Shown here piece by piece: positions 42,773 to 51,386 of a stretch of 64,000 nt of DNA. Position 1 is the first letter of the stretch. Each line of letters begins with the position of its first letter. This stretch comes from JAWLHU01 sp041690255 (lineage in GTDB: Bacteria; Bacillota; Sulfobacillia; Symbiobacteriales; Symbiobacteriaceae). The notes under the pieces are model-generated. The model made no database searches. It was not told the origin of the DNA and was given only the letters and a program-made list of their open reading frames with translations. The translations under genes and the position numbers were made by a program. Location: assembly GCA_041690255.1 (NCBI GenBank), contig JAWLHU010000007.1, positions 62,001 to 126,000 on the forward strand. The letters run 5' to 3'.

Positions 42773-44389
42773 GTGATCAGCCTCGTCAAACGCCTGGGGA
42801 CCGCCGTTACGCTTGTGGCGATTCTCGCCATGGCCGGCTGCGGTGGCAACACCGCCCCCGCCCCCACCCCGGCCCCCGCTCCTGCTCCGTCCGGTGAGAC
42901 CAAGCCGACGCCGCCCCCCGCTGAGAAGACCCCTGTTCGTGGAGGAACGCTGATTGTAGGTCAAGGCGCTGATGCCCTGACGCTCGACCCCGCCCTGACC
43001 ACCGATGAGGCATCCAAGCCGGTTCAGAGCCTGATGTTCAACAGCCTGATCAGGTTTGACGAGAACATGAATCCTGTCGCCGACCTCGCTACCGACTGGC
43101 AAGTGAACGATACCGGCACTGTCTACACCTTCAACCTGCGCAAGGGTGCGAAGTTCCACTCCGGCAATGAGATGAAGGCCGCTGACGTCAAGTTCAGCAT
43201 TGAGCGGATGTCCGATCCGGAGCTCAAGTCCCGCTGGGCCTCCTACTTCACCGATGTCACCCAGGTGGAGGCCGTTGGTGATTACACCGTGAAGGTGACC
43301 CTCGCCAAGCCCAATGCAGCCTTCATCTCCGCCATTGCCTCCTATGTCTCGGTCCTGGAGGAGTCCTTTGTCAAGGCGAACCCGAACCTGCAGCGGGTGG
43401 CGAATGGCACGGGCCCCTACAAGTTGGCTGAGTGGATCCCCAACACCTCGATCAAGGTGACCCGCTTCGCGGACGCCTACGAGGCCGACAAGACCTACTT
43501 CGATGAGATCGTCTTCAAGATCATCCCGGAGGAGGCCAGCCGCGTCGCCGCCATCCGCACCGGTGAGGTCCACTTCCTGGAGTTCCTTGAGCCTCAGGTT
43601 GGCCTCCAGCTCGAGCAGATGGACAAGGGCGGCCAGATCAAGCTGAACAAGGTGTTCGCCAACACCTACCACATGTTCGGCTTCAACACCAAGCGGCCGC
43701 CGTTTGACAACGCCAAGGTCCGCGAGGCGATTCAGTACGCCGTTGACCGCGATGCGCTGCTGAAGACCGCCGCCTTCGGACAGGGAGCCGTCACCGGCAT
43801 TCTCACCCCGGCACTCGGTGAGTGGGCGCTGGACACCAAGGAGTTCCCGCAGTACACCCGTAATGTGGCCAAGGCCAAGGAGCTGTTGAAGGAGGCCGGC
43901 TTCGAGAACGGCTTTGAGTTCTCGATCATGGCACCCTCCAACTACCCGCTCGACCTGAACACGGCCATCGCCCTTTCAGAGCAACTGAAGGAAGTCGGCA
44001 TTACCGCGAAGGTTGAGCGGACGGAGTGGGGCACCTATGTGAAGAACTGGGTGGACCGGAACTTCGACACCTTCACCGGCAACAACGGCAACTGGACCGA
44101 TCCGGATTTGGCCATGTACGCGGCACTGACTACCGGTGGTTCGACGAACGCCTTCCAGTACAGCGACGCCGAGATTGATGATCTGCTCAACCGTGGCCGC
44201 ATCGCGGTCAGCATCGCGGACCGGAAGCAGATCTACAACGAGGCCCAGCGCAAGTTGATGGAGAAGGGCCCGATGGTCTACACCTTCGTCAACTACCGGT
44301 ACTACGCAGCTTCCCCGAAGCTGGAGGGCTACCAGGCCCAAGTCGTCTTGCCGTTCAGGAACCTGGCGTACAGCTGGCTGAGCAAGTAG
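42773..44389 (+). CDS. Extracellular solute-binding lipoprotein, family 5, of the yhf operon
   Basis: 538 residues. Lipobox LAMAGC, then a Pro/Ala-rich linker and an SBP_bac_5 domain (VYTFNLRKGAKFHSGNEM, VREAIQYAVDRDALL). GTG after GGGAGAGG. It delivers the operon's substrate to the two permeases downstream. E. coli's yhf operon has no such transporter, so this version couples the yhf enzymes to import of a peptide- or amino-acid-like compound (inference). Confidence 0.93.
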   Translation: MISLVKRLGTAVTLVAILAMAGCGGNTAPAPTPAPAPAPSGETKPTPPPAEKTPVRGGTLIVGQGADALTLDPALTTDEASKPVQSLMFNSLIRFDENMNPVADLATDWQVNDTGTVYTFNLRKGAKFHSGNEMKAADVKFSIERMSDPELKSRWASYFTDVTQVEAVGDYTVKVTLAKPNAAFISAIASYVSVLEESFVKANPNLQRVANGTGPYKLAEWIPNTSIKVTRFADAYEADKTYFDEIVFKIIPEEASRVAAIRTGEVHFLEFLEPQVGLQLEQMDKGGQIKLNKVFANTYHMFGFNTKRPPFDNAKVREAIQYAVDRDALLKTAAFGQGAVTGILTPALGEWALDTKEFPQYTRNVAKAKELLKEAGFENGFEFSIMAPSNYPLDLNTAIALSEQLKEVGITAKVERTEWGTYVKNWVDRNFDTFTGNNGNWTDPDLAMYAALTTGGSTNAFQYSDAEIDDLLNRGRIAVSIADRKQIYNEAQRKLMEKGPMVYTFVNYRYYAASPKLEGYQAQVVLPFRNLAYSWLSK

Positions 44390-44403
44390 CAATCCGAAGC
44401 GCA

Positions 44404-44429
44404 GGAGGGGCGGGGTGGCCTGCCCCTCC
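44404..44429 (+). terminator. Intercistronic hairpin after the binding-protein gene
   Basis: GGAGGGGC (44404-44411) pairs with GCCCCTCC (44422-44429). Same placement as the hairpin in the reverse-strand importer operon; it probably sets binding-protein to permease ratio. Confidence 0.6.
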
Positions 44430-44456
44430 CGGCGCTCGGTCAAGGGAGAATGCCTG

Positions 44457-45407
44457 ATGCTGCGCTTTGTCATCAAACGGCTCCTGTGGGCGATCCCGAC
44501 CCTGCTGGGCGTCTCGGTCCTGACCTTCCTCATGATCCACCTGCTGCCCGGCAACGTGGTGCAGGTGATGCTCGGTACGAGCAACACCCTTACGCCGCAG
44601 CAGATGGCAGAGTTGGAGGCCCTCTACGGCCTGGACCGCCCGCTCTATATCCAGTACCTCTCCTGGCTCGGCGACCTGCTGCAAGGGGACCTCGGGTTCT
44701 CGCTCCGCAGCGGCGTTTCGGCCGGGCAACTGATCTTCAACGCCTTTGGGGTCACCATTGAGCTCACCATTCTCGCCATGCTGCTCTCTGTCACCCTTGC
44801 CGTCAGCATGGGCGTGATCGCGGCGGTCCGGCGGGGCGGCTGGCTGGACCTTGGCGCCCGCAGTGTCGCCATGGTCGGTCTCTCGATCCCGCACTTCTGG
44901 CTGGGCACCATGCTGATTCTCGGTGCCTCGCTCTTCATTCCCAGTCTCGCCAGCTTCTCCTACACACCCTTCTTCCAGGATCCGGCCGCCAACCTGCGGA
45001 CGATGCTCCTGCCCACCTTCTCTCTCGGCATTTCGCTGGCCGCAATCGTCATGCGGCAGACGCGCGCTGCCATGCTGGAGGTCCTGGGTCAGCAGTATAT
45101 CCAGACGGCCAGAGCCAAGGGGGTGGCGGAGCGGGTTGTGATCTTCCGGCACGCCTTCCGCAACGCCCTGATCCCCATCGTCACCATTGTCGGCCTTCAG
45201 TTTGGCTATCTGCTGGGCGGCGCGGTCGTCATCGAAAACGTCTTCGCCCTGCCCGGTGTCGGTCGCGTGGTCGTCGATGCCATTAATCAACGCGACTATA
45301 CGCTGGTACAGGGCAGCGTGCTCCTCATTGCCGCCCTGTTCGTCGTGATAAACCTGATCGTCGACCTATCGTACGGCCTGATCAATCCGCGCATCCGGTA
45401 CCAGTAA
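44457..45407 (+). CDS. ABC transporter permease, DppB/OppB type
   Basis: 316 residues, six predicted helices with the long first extracytoplasmic loop and the signature QTARAKGVAERVVIFRHAFRN. ATG 44457 is chosen because GGGAGA lies upstream; the frame extends 14 codons into the hairpin region. Partner of the DppC-type permease 16 nt downstream. Confidence 0.93.
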   Translation: MLRFVIKRLLWAIPTLLGVSVLTFLMIHLLPGNVVQVMLGTSNTLTPQQMAELEALYGLDRPLYIQYLSWLGDLLQGDLGFSLRSGVSAGQLIFNAFGVTIELTILAMLLSVTLAVSMGVIAAVRRGGWLDLGARSVAMVGLSIPHFWLGTMLILGASLFIPSLASFSYTPFFQDPAANLRTMLLPTFSLGISLAAIVMRQTRAAMLEVLGQQYIQTARAKGVAERVVIFRHAFRNALIPIVTIVGLQFGYLLGGAVVIENVFALPGVGRVVVDAINQRDYTLVQGSVLLIAALFVVINLIVDLSYGLINPRIRYQ

Positions 45408-45423
45408 GGCGGGAGGGCGAGCC

Positions 45424-46260
45424 ATGTTACTCATCAAACGGCTTCTGCGCACCCCTGCAGGTGTAGCGGGCCTTGTGCTTTCGCTGCTGGTCGTCGGCCT
45501 CGGTCTACTGGCGCCGGTCCTCGCTCCCAGGGCGTATGACGCCATGTCAACGCTGGTCCTTTCCGGCCCCACGGGCGACGCCTGGTTCGGCACCGATCAG
45601 TTCGGGCGTGACCTGCTGAGCCGGGTGCTCTACGGGGTAAAGCTCTCCCTGAAGGTAGCGGCCCTGTCGGCCGTTCTGGCCGCTGTGGTGGGCACCTTCC
45701 TGGGCGTGACGGCGGGCTATTTCGGCAGCTGGTACGATGCGATCGTCATGCGGCTCATGGAGATTCTGATGGCCTTTCCGCCCCTTCTCCTGGCCATCGC
45801 CATCATGTCGGTGCTAGGCAACAACATGACCAACCTGATCGTGGCCATCGGCCTGGTCTATTTGCCCGTCTTCGCCCGCATTGCCCGGGCGCCCGTCCTC
45901 GCTCTGCGGGAGGAGGACATGGTCACGGCGGCCTATGCCCTGGGCGCCGGAAGTGGGCGGATACTCTGGAAGTACATCCTGCCGAATATGCTCTCCCCGG
46001 TGGTCGTTCAGCTCTCGCTCGCCGTCTCGAACGCCGTGCTGACCGAGGCGGCCCTCAGCTACCTGGGCCTTGGTGTCCAGCCTCCGGAGCCATCGTTGGG
46101 CGGTCTGATCCAGGAGGGGCAACCCCTCATGATGCTGGCTCCCTGGCTGGCGATCTTCCCCGGTATCACCATCATGGTGATGATCTTCGCCTTCAATCTG
46201 CTCGGCGACACCGTGCGCGACCAGCTGGATCCGCGCCTGCGCCGGATGCTCGGGAGTTGA
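45424..46260 (+). CDS. ABC transporter permease, DppC/OppC type
   Basis: 278 residues, six helices, signature region TAAYALGAGSGRILWKYILPN. ATG after GGCGGGAGGG. Completes the membrane channel; as in the other importer of this window no ATPase genes are present in the operon, implying shared OppD/OppF-type subunits encoded elsewhere. Confidence 0.93.
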   Translation: MLLIKRLLRTPAGVAGLVLSLLVVGLGLLAPVLAPRAYDAMSTLVLSGPTGDAWFGTDQFGRDLLSRVLYGVKLSLKVAALSAVLAAVVGTFLGVTAGYFGSWYDAIVMRLMEILMAFPPLLLAIAIMSVLGNNMTNLIVAIGLVYLPVFARIARAPVLALREEDMVTAAYALGAGSGRILWKYILPNMLSPVVVQLSLAVSNAVLTEAALSYLGLGVQPPEPSLGGLIQEGQPLMMLAPWLAIFPGITIMVMIFAFNLLGDTVRDQLDPRLRRMLGS

Positions 46261-46264
46261 GTGC

Positions 46265-47482
46265 ATGATCTGGGTGCAACCTGTCGCTGCGCTCCTGCTG
46301 GGCTCCTGGGCCGGGGTCATGGCACACCTGGGCTGGGGCAACTACCATGACGGTGTCCGGCCGCTCCTGGCTGAACAGGCCGCCGGCAACCTTTCCCGGG
46401 AAGAACTCGCCGCCATGGCGGGCGAATCGAACCGGCCATTTATCTTCGGGGCCCTCGGCCTCTCGGTCATGGCCGGCCTGCCGCTGGCGCACTGGGCCTG
46501 GCTGCCGGCAGAGGCGCTGGGCTTTCGCTCCAGGCGGGTGCTCACCGCAGCACTCGGTGGTGCCGCCTGGGGGCTGCTCGCCTGGCTGATCATCTGGGCT
46601 GCCCGAATGGGTGCTGGCTTGCTGCCTGTCCCGCTCCTACCCGCCTTTGAGAAGGCGGCGCTCGGGGTCCTGGCCGGGGGGATCTTCACGCCTGCCCTGG
46701 CGGCTGGACACCGCTACGGGAACCGCTGGGCCTATGTCGGGCTCCTGCTCTCTGCCGGTGCAGCCGCTGTCGGCTACCTGTTCAGCACTGCCGTAGTGGT
46801 CTCGCTCGCAGCGGCCATGGCGGCGGGGGGTCTGCTCTTCTTCGTCCTGCTCTTTCGCGAGCTCTCCGGCGCTGAGCCGCTGGAGGGCCTGCCAGTCACC
46901 GAGCGCCGGGTCCCCACCTGGGCGATCCTGGTCCAGGGCGCCATTCTCGCCTTCGCAGTGCGGGCGGGGGTCTTTGGCTGGTCCACGGCGGACGGCGTGG
47001 CCGCCGCCCAGGGCTGGTGGCTGGCCGGTGCCGCTGTCGCCCTGACGCTGGTCCCGGCCTTTGCCCCGCAGTGGTCGGCTGCTCTGGCCTCCACCGGTGT
47101 CGCCCAGTTGGCTGGGCTGGGCCTCAGCATTCTGGCGGGCTTCCTCGCCCCCTCGATCCTGTGGGCTCCCGTTCTCGGTGTCGTCGCATCCCTGCTCGAG
47201 ATGAAACTGCTGCCCTACGCGGTCCGCCTGCCCCAACTGCGGGAGGCGGGCGAGTCTGTCCGTTGGGCCCTCGGCAAGACGGCACAGGCTGCCGTGCTGG
47301 CCGGGGCCGTCTGGGGCGCCGCCGACCTGCTGCCGGCAGGGCTTGGCGTGGCCATCGTCATCGGTACTACCGTGTTGAATGACCTGCTGCCGGCCGGTCT
47401 CTGGCGGACCGCCGCCCCGGCCTGGGGATTGCTGCTGGCGGGTCTGCTGGCCAGTGCGTGGCAGATGCTGGGAGGGTTCTGA
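46265..47482 (+). CDS. yhfT: YhfT-family multi-spanning membrane protein
   Basis: 405 residues, about ten or more hydrophobic helices over the whole length. The conserved N-terminal pattern GSWAGVMAHLGWGNYHDGVRP and the operon position match YhfT, a membrane protein of unknown function that is presumed to be a transporter. It sits 4 nt after the DppC-type gene. Having both an ABC importer and YhfT in one operon suggests YhfT either exports a product or provides a second route (inference). Confidence 0.82.
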   Translation: MIWVQPVAALLLGSWAGVMAHLGWGNYHDGVRPLLAEQAAGNLSREELAAMAGESNRPFIFGALGLSVMAGLPLAHWAWLPAEALGFRSRRVLTAALGGAAWGLLAWLIIWAARMGAGLLPVPLLPAFEKAALGVLAGGIFTPALAAGHRYGNRWAYVGLLLSAGAAAVGYLFSTAVVVSLAAAMAAGGLLFFVLLFRELSGAEPLEGLPVTERRVPTWAILVQGAILAFAVRAGVFGWSTADGVAAAQGWWLAGAAVALTLVPAFAPQWSAALASTGVAQLAGLGLSILAGFLAPSILWAPVLGVVASLLEMKLLPYAVRLPQLREAGESVRWALGKTAQAAVLAGAVWGAADLLPAGLGVAIVIGTTVLNDLLPAGLWRTAAPAWGLLLAGLLASAWQMLGGF

Positions 47483-47484
47483 CC

Positions 47485-47844
47485 ATGTCGTTTGAGGAGC
47501 GCTTCGGGTTACTGATCGAGAGTGGACAGGTGAGCGAGGAGGCCGTGGCGGCCGCCGGTCGGGTGCTGGAGGGTGTCGTCCGCTACCTGGGCCATCCGCT
47601 GCAGGAGGAGACCGGCGCCATGCTGGCGACCCACCTGGCCTTTGCCATGCAGCGGCTGCGGGCCGGAGAGGCGATTGAGGAGCCCCTGGAAGCAGCGGTG
47701 GCGGAGGCCCGGGAGCTGAACGCCGAGTGGGCCCAGGCCGAGGCGCTGTTGGGCCCGGAGGCGGAGGCGATTGGACGGCCGATCCCCCTGGGAGAGGTCG
47801 TCTACCTGACCATTCACCTGGCCGTCCAGCGCCAATCTGCATAG
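47485..47844 (+). CDS. yhfY: PRD-domain protein (YhfY-like)
   Basis: 119 residues, a single PTS regulation domain (PRD). The two conserved histidines are visible: THLAFAMQRL in the first half and LTIHLAV near the C-terminus. PRD histidines are phosphorylated by HPr~P or EIIB in known antiterminators and activators, but this protein has no DNA- or RNA-binding domain. ATG 47485 with GGGAGGG upstream. HPr and Enzyme I genes lie at the end of the same operon, so a phosphorelay to this protein is plausible. Confidence 0.82.
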   Translation: MSFEERFGLLIESGQVSEEAVAAAGRVLEGVVRYLGHPLQEETGAMLATHLAFAMQRLRAGEAIEEPLEAAVAEARELNAEWAQAEALLGPEAEAIGRPIPLGEVVYLTIHLAVQRQSA

Positions 47845-47896
47845 CCGCCGCACCGGGACTGACCGGTGCCCACCACACCAGGGAGTTGATTCACAC

Positions 47897-48253
47897 ATGC
47901 TGCGCATTGTTGTGTCTGGAATCGCCAAGCAAGAGATCGCCAGGGCCGCGAAGACGGCGGGGGGCGATCGGGTCGAGGTCACCGTTCTGTCGGATATCGA
48001 GGCGGCCAAGGCGGTCAAGGAGGGCCGGGCCGATCTGCTGATCGGCTCCTGCGCCACCGGGCAGGGCGGCGCCCTGGCCATGGCGATCGCACTTCTGGGC
48101 CGCCAGCGCTGCCTGACCCTGGCGACCGCCGGCCGCACTCCGCGGGCCGACGAGATCCCGGGCAAGATCGGGGAGGCCGTCGCCTTTGGCCTGGTGCCGG
48201 ATGCGGTCGACACGGTGGTCCCGGCGCTGGTCACCGCCTTCCTGAACCGATGA
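47897..48253 (+). CDS. yhfU: YhfU-family protein (DUF2620)
   Basis: 118 residues, Rossmann-like small protein with a glycine-rich segment GSCATGQGGALAMAI. Length and motifs match YhfU/DUF2620, whose function is unknown. ATG preceded by AGGGAG. It overlaps the next gene by 4 bp, implying translational coupling. Confidence 0.82.
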   Translation: MLRIVVSGIAKQEIARAAKTAGGDRVEVTVLSDIEAAKAVKEGRADLLIGSCATGQGGALAMAIALLGRQRCLTLATAGRTPRADEIPGKIGEAVAFGLVPDAVDTVVPALVTAFLNR

Positions 48254-49359
48254 GCGCGCCGGAGGGGCTCCGGCGGGCGCTGCGCGAGGCGCAGGCCCGG
48301 CTCGGCGGTTCCGTCACCTGGATCAATCCCGAGGCGGCGCATTATGCCGCCGGCATCGAACCAATCCGGGTGGGGATCAAGGACACTGAGGTGATCCCGG
48401 TCGAGATCGCCCGGCGACTGACCGGTGCGCCCGGTTACCTCTGGCTGACGCTTGATCGCTCCTCCCCCGGCGGGCGGGCCATAGACCCTGGTCTGCTGAA
48501 CCCCCTCACCTGCCGGCCGATGACCGGCTCCTCCAGCGGTGGGGCGGTCAACGTGCTGGAGGGCATAAACGATCTGGCCATCGGCACGGACGGGGGCGGT
48601 TCGGTCCTCGGCCCCGCCATGGCCTGCAACCTTTACGGCATCCTGGGCTCAGGGCTTGGGTTGGTGGGGCCGGGAAGCGGCCTCTCCACCGACGGGCGGG
48701 TCTTCACCCCCGGCCTGGGCCTCCTGGCCCGTGAACTGGCCCCAGCTTATCGGGCACTGGACCTCATGCTGGACCAGCCCCTGGCAACCCCCCTTCTCGA
48801 CCCAGACCGCCGGGCTACAGTGCTTGCGACCATCCCGCGGGTACAGATGCCCGCGCCGGGCAGCCTGGTCCGTCCCGACGGGCTGGACATGTGGGCCGCC
48901 CTGGCCCCTGCCCGGGATCGGCTGCATGCCGCCGGCATAGCCGTTGAGCCCGTCCCCATGGCGGATGCCCACGAGCGCAGCCGGGCTCTGGAGATCCTGG
49001 AGGCGGCAGGCCCCGACCTTCTGCTCACCCTGGAGGGGCCGGTGGACTGGTATGGACTGGGCGACTCGGTCCTCGGCTCGCTCGGTGGCCCGGCTGCTGA
49101 AGGGCAGGCCCGTTCCGGCAAGTACCTCCTGCGAGCGGCCAACATGGTCGGCGCAACCGCCGTCACCATTCCGGTAGGGCTCCCCGCCAGCGGAATGCTT
49201 GTGGTCGGCCCCCAGGGACGGCAGGGGGGCCTGCAGGCGCTGGCGGTCGCTTCGTTGCTCGAAGGCCTCTGGCCCACCCCCGAGCTCCTGACCCGGTACT
49301 TCGGCCCTGGACGTCGTAGCCGTCCGGGATTTCCACGACCGGAGGCGAATCAGCCATGA
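48250..49359 (+). CDS. Amidase-signature family hydrolase, shortened
   Basis: 369 residues. The Ser-cisSer-Lys triad of the amidase signature family is visible: Lys in VGIKDTE, the cis-Ser region TGSSSGGAVN, and the nucleophile Ser in GTDGGGSV. The family is usually 450-500 residues, and this one is shorter in the C-terminal half. It hydrolyses a C-N amide bond. It is not part of the E. coli yhf operon and here lies between yhfU and yhfS with overlapping ends, so it is likely a real pathway step (amide release from the imported compound, inference). Confidence 0.82.
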   Translation: MSAPEGLRRALREAQARLGGSVTWINPEAAHYAAGIEPIRVGIKDTEVIPVEIARRLTGAPGYLWLTLDRSSPGGRAIDPGLLNPLTCRPMTGSSSGGAVNVLEGINDLAIGTDGGGSVLGPAMACNLYGILGSGLGLVGPGSGLSTDGRVFTPGLGLLARELAPAYRALDLMLDQPLATPLLDPDRRATVLATIPRVQMPAPGSLVRPDGLDMWAALAPARDRLHAAGIAVEPVPMADAHERSRALEILEAAGPDLLLTLEGPVDWYGLGDSVLGSLGGPAAEGQARSGKYLLRAANMVGATAVTIPVGLPASGMLVVGPQGRQGGLQALAVASLLEGLWPTPELLTRYFGPGRRSRPGFPRPEANQP

Positions 49360-50453
49360 CGGCGACCTATCCCCTTCCTCAGATGAGCCTGGCCGAGGCG
49401 CTGGCGGCGCAGCACCGGCTGGTGGATGCGATCTGCCGCCACTTCGATGGCGCCGAGGTGCTCCAGGCGGGCGACTACGGGTTGACCGCTGCGCACGGGC
49501 GCCCAGCCTTTACCGCACGCGTGGAGGCGGTCTTCGCCGACTTCTTCGGCGCCCCCGATGCCGCACTGGTACGCGGTGCGGGCACCGGTGCGATCCGCGC
49601 CTACCTCATGGCCCGCCTGACTCCCGGCTCCCGGGTGATGATCCACGACGCACCGATCTACCCGTCCACGGCCGTCACCATGCGGGCGATGGGCCTTGTT
49701 CCGATCCGGGTGGACTTCAACGATCCGGTCTTCCCGGCGGGCGATCCGCCTGACCTGGTCCTCCTGCAGCATGCCCGGCAGACCCCGGGCGACCGCTACA
49801 GCCTGGGCGAGGCGATCGCGGCCGTGCGACGGGCCTATCCCGAAGTCCCCATTTTGACCGATGACAGCTATGCGGCCCTGAAGGCGCCCCGTGTCGGGGT
49901 TGAGCTGGGTGCTACCGCCAGCGCCTTCTCCACGTTCAAACTGCTCGGACCCGAAGGGGTCGGGCTGCTGGTCGGAGACCGGGAGACGCTGGCAGCGGTC
50001 CGCAAGGACAACTACTCGGGCGGGGGCCAGGTACAGGGCCCGGAGGCCATGTCCGCCCTGAAGGCCATGGTACTTGCCCCGGTCCACCTGGCCACCCAGG
50101 CGATGGTGGTGGACGAGGTCGCCGCCCGGCTGAACCAGGGCGAGGTAGATGGCGTGGTCAGAGCCTACGTGGCCAACGCTCAGTCCCGTGTCGTCCTCGC
50201 CGAACTGGCACGGCCCATTGCCGCGGAGGTGATCGCACAGGCGACCAGCCTGGGGGCGGCGCCGCATCCGGTGGGGGCCGAATCCCGCCACGAGGTGACC
50301 CCCCTGGTCTACCGGGTCTCCGGCACCTTCCTGGCCGCAGATCCGGAAGGCTCGAAGCGAATGGTCCGCATTAACCCCATGCGCGCCGGGGCCGACACGG
50401 TGATCCGCATCCTCCGCGAAGCGATTCGCCAGTGCGAGGGGGACCGTACATGA
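49356..50453 (+). CDS. yhfS: YhfS-family PLP-dependent enzyme
   Basis: 365 residues, fold type I aminotransferase/Cys-Met-metabolism-like. Asp in LTDDSYAALKAP and the candidate Schiff-base Lys in SAFSTFKLLGPEG are visible, followed by a glycine-rich GGGQVQGPEA. Length matches E. coli YhfS. The reaction is unknown; lyase or transaminase chemistry on an amino acid is the general expectation. Overlaps both neighbours by 4 bp. Confidence 0.83.
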   Translation: MTATYPLPQMSLAEALAAQHRLVDAICRHFDGAEVLQAGDYGLTAAHGRPAFTARVEAVFADFFGAPDAALVRGAGTGAIRAYLMARLTPGSRVMIHDAPIYPSTAVTMRAMGLVPIRVDFNDPVFPAGDPPDLVLLQHARQTPGDRYSLGEAIAAVRRAYPEVPILTDDSYAALKAPRVGVELGATASAFSTFKLLGPEGVGLLVGDRETLAAVRKDNYSGGGQVQGPEAMSALKAMVLAPVHLATQAMVVDEVAARLNQGEVDGVVRAYVANAQSRVVLAELARPIAAEVIAQATSLGAAPHPVGAESRHEVTPLVYRVSGTFLAADPEGSKRMVRINPMRAGADTVIRILREAIRQCEGDRT

Positions 50454-51367
50454 GACAGCAGCAGATCCAGACCGTGCTGGGACCGATCTCACCGGAGTCG
50501 CTGGACACCACCCTCTGCCATGAGCACCTGATCGTCGACCTCTCGGGCCAGAAGCAGGACCCGGATGCCGCCCTGACCGATGAGACCCTGGTCGTTCAGG
50601 AGGTCGTCGACCTGGTCGATTCGGGCGGCCACTCGTTGATTGAACTGACCGCCATGGGCATGGGCCGGGACGTCCAGGCCATGCGGCGCATTGCGGTGGC
50701 GACAGGCCTGCAGGTGATCTGTGCGACTGGCTACTACTACGGCCGCTTCCTGCCCGATGAGGTGCAGCAGCTTTCGGTTGAGGCGATCGCCGATCGCTTT
50801 GAGCAGGAGTTGACCGAGGGAATCGGCGGGACCGGCATCCGCCCAGGGATCATTGGGGAGATCGGCACCAGCCGCGGCCAGATCCTGCCGGCGGAGGAGA
50901 AGGTCTTCCGAGCGGCGGCCATCGCCCAGCGCCGGACCGGCGCCCCGATCATGACCCACACCTCCATGGGCACCATGCCGCTGGAGCAACTCGACATCCT
51001 GGAGCGGGCCGGGGCCGATCTGTCGAAGGTCTCCATCAGCCATCAGGACCTGAATGGCGATGTGGACCTGCACGTTGCCATCGCCCGCCGGGGTGCTTTT
51101 CTGAGCTACGACACCGTCGGCAAGGAGCGCTACCAGCCCGATGAGGCCCGGGTCCGAATGGTTGCAGCGATGGCCGACCGGGGCTGGGCGCACCGGCTGA
51201 TGCTCTCCTGCGATATCTCCCGTCCCTCCTACCTGGCACGCCGGGGCGGGATCGGCTACCGCTATCTGCTGACCCACTTCCTGCCGCGGCTCCGGGCGGC
51301 AGGGATCCCTGAAGAGCTTCTCCATACGATGCTCGTCGAAAACCCGCGTCAGTTGCTAGCCCACTAA
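50450..51367 (+). CDS. php: Phosphotriesterase homology protein (PHP/YhfV family)
   Basis: 305 residues, amidohydrolase-type TIM barrel. Binuclear metal ligands: HxH in CHEHLI (H24, H26), Glu in IGEIGTS in place of the carboxylated Lys of true phosphotriesterases (normal for the PHP subgroup), His in MTHTSMG and ISHQDLN, and Asp in LSCDIS. The ATG overlaps the yhfS stop. PHP proteins lack phosphotriesterase activity and act probably on a lactone or phosphorylated amide; true substrate unknown. Confidence 0.88.
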   Translation: MRQQQIQTVLGPISPESLDTTLCHEHLIVDLSGQKQDPDAALTDETLVVQEVVDLVDSGGHSLIELTAMGMGRDVQAMRRIAVATGLQVICATGYYYGRFLPDEVQQLSVEAIADRFEQELTEGIGGTGIRPGIIGEIGTSRGQILPAEEKVFRAAAIAQRRTGAPIMTHTSMGTMPLEQLDILERAGADLSKVSISHQDLNGDVDLHVAIARRGAFLSYDTVGKERYQPDEARVRMVAAMADRGWAHRLMLSCDISRPSYLARRGGIGYRYLLTHFLPRLRAAGIPEELLHTMLVENPRQLLAH

Positions 51368-51386
51368 CGGCGTAGAAGGTGATCAG

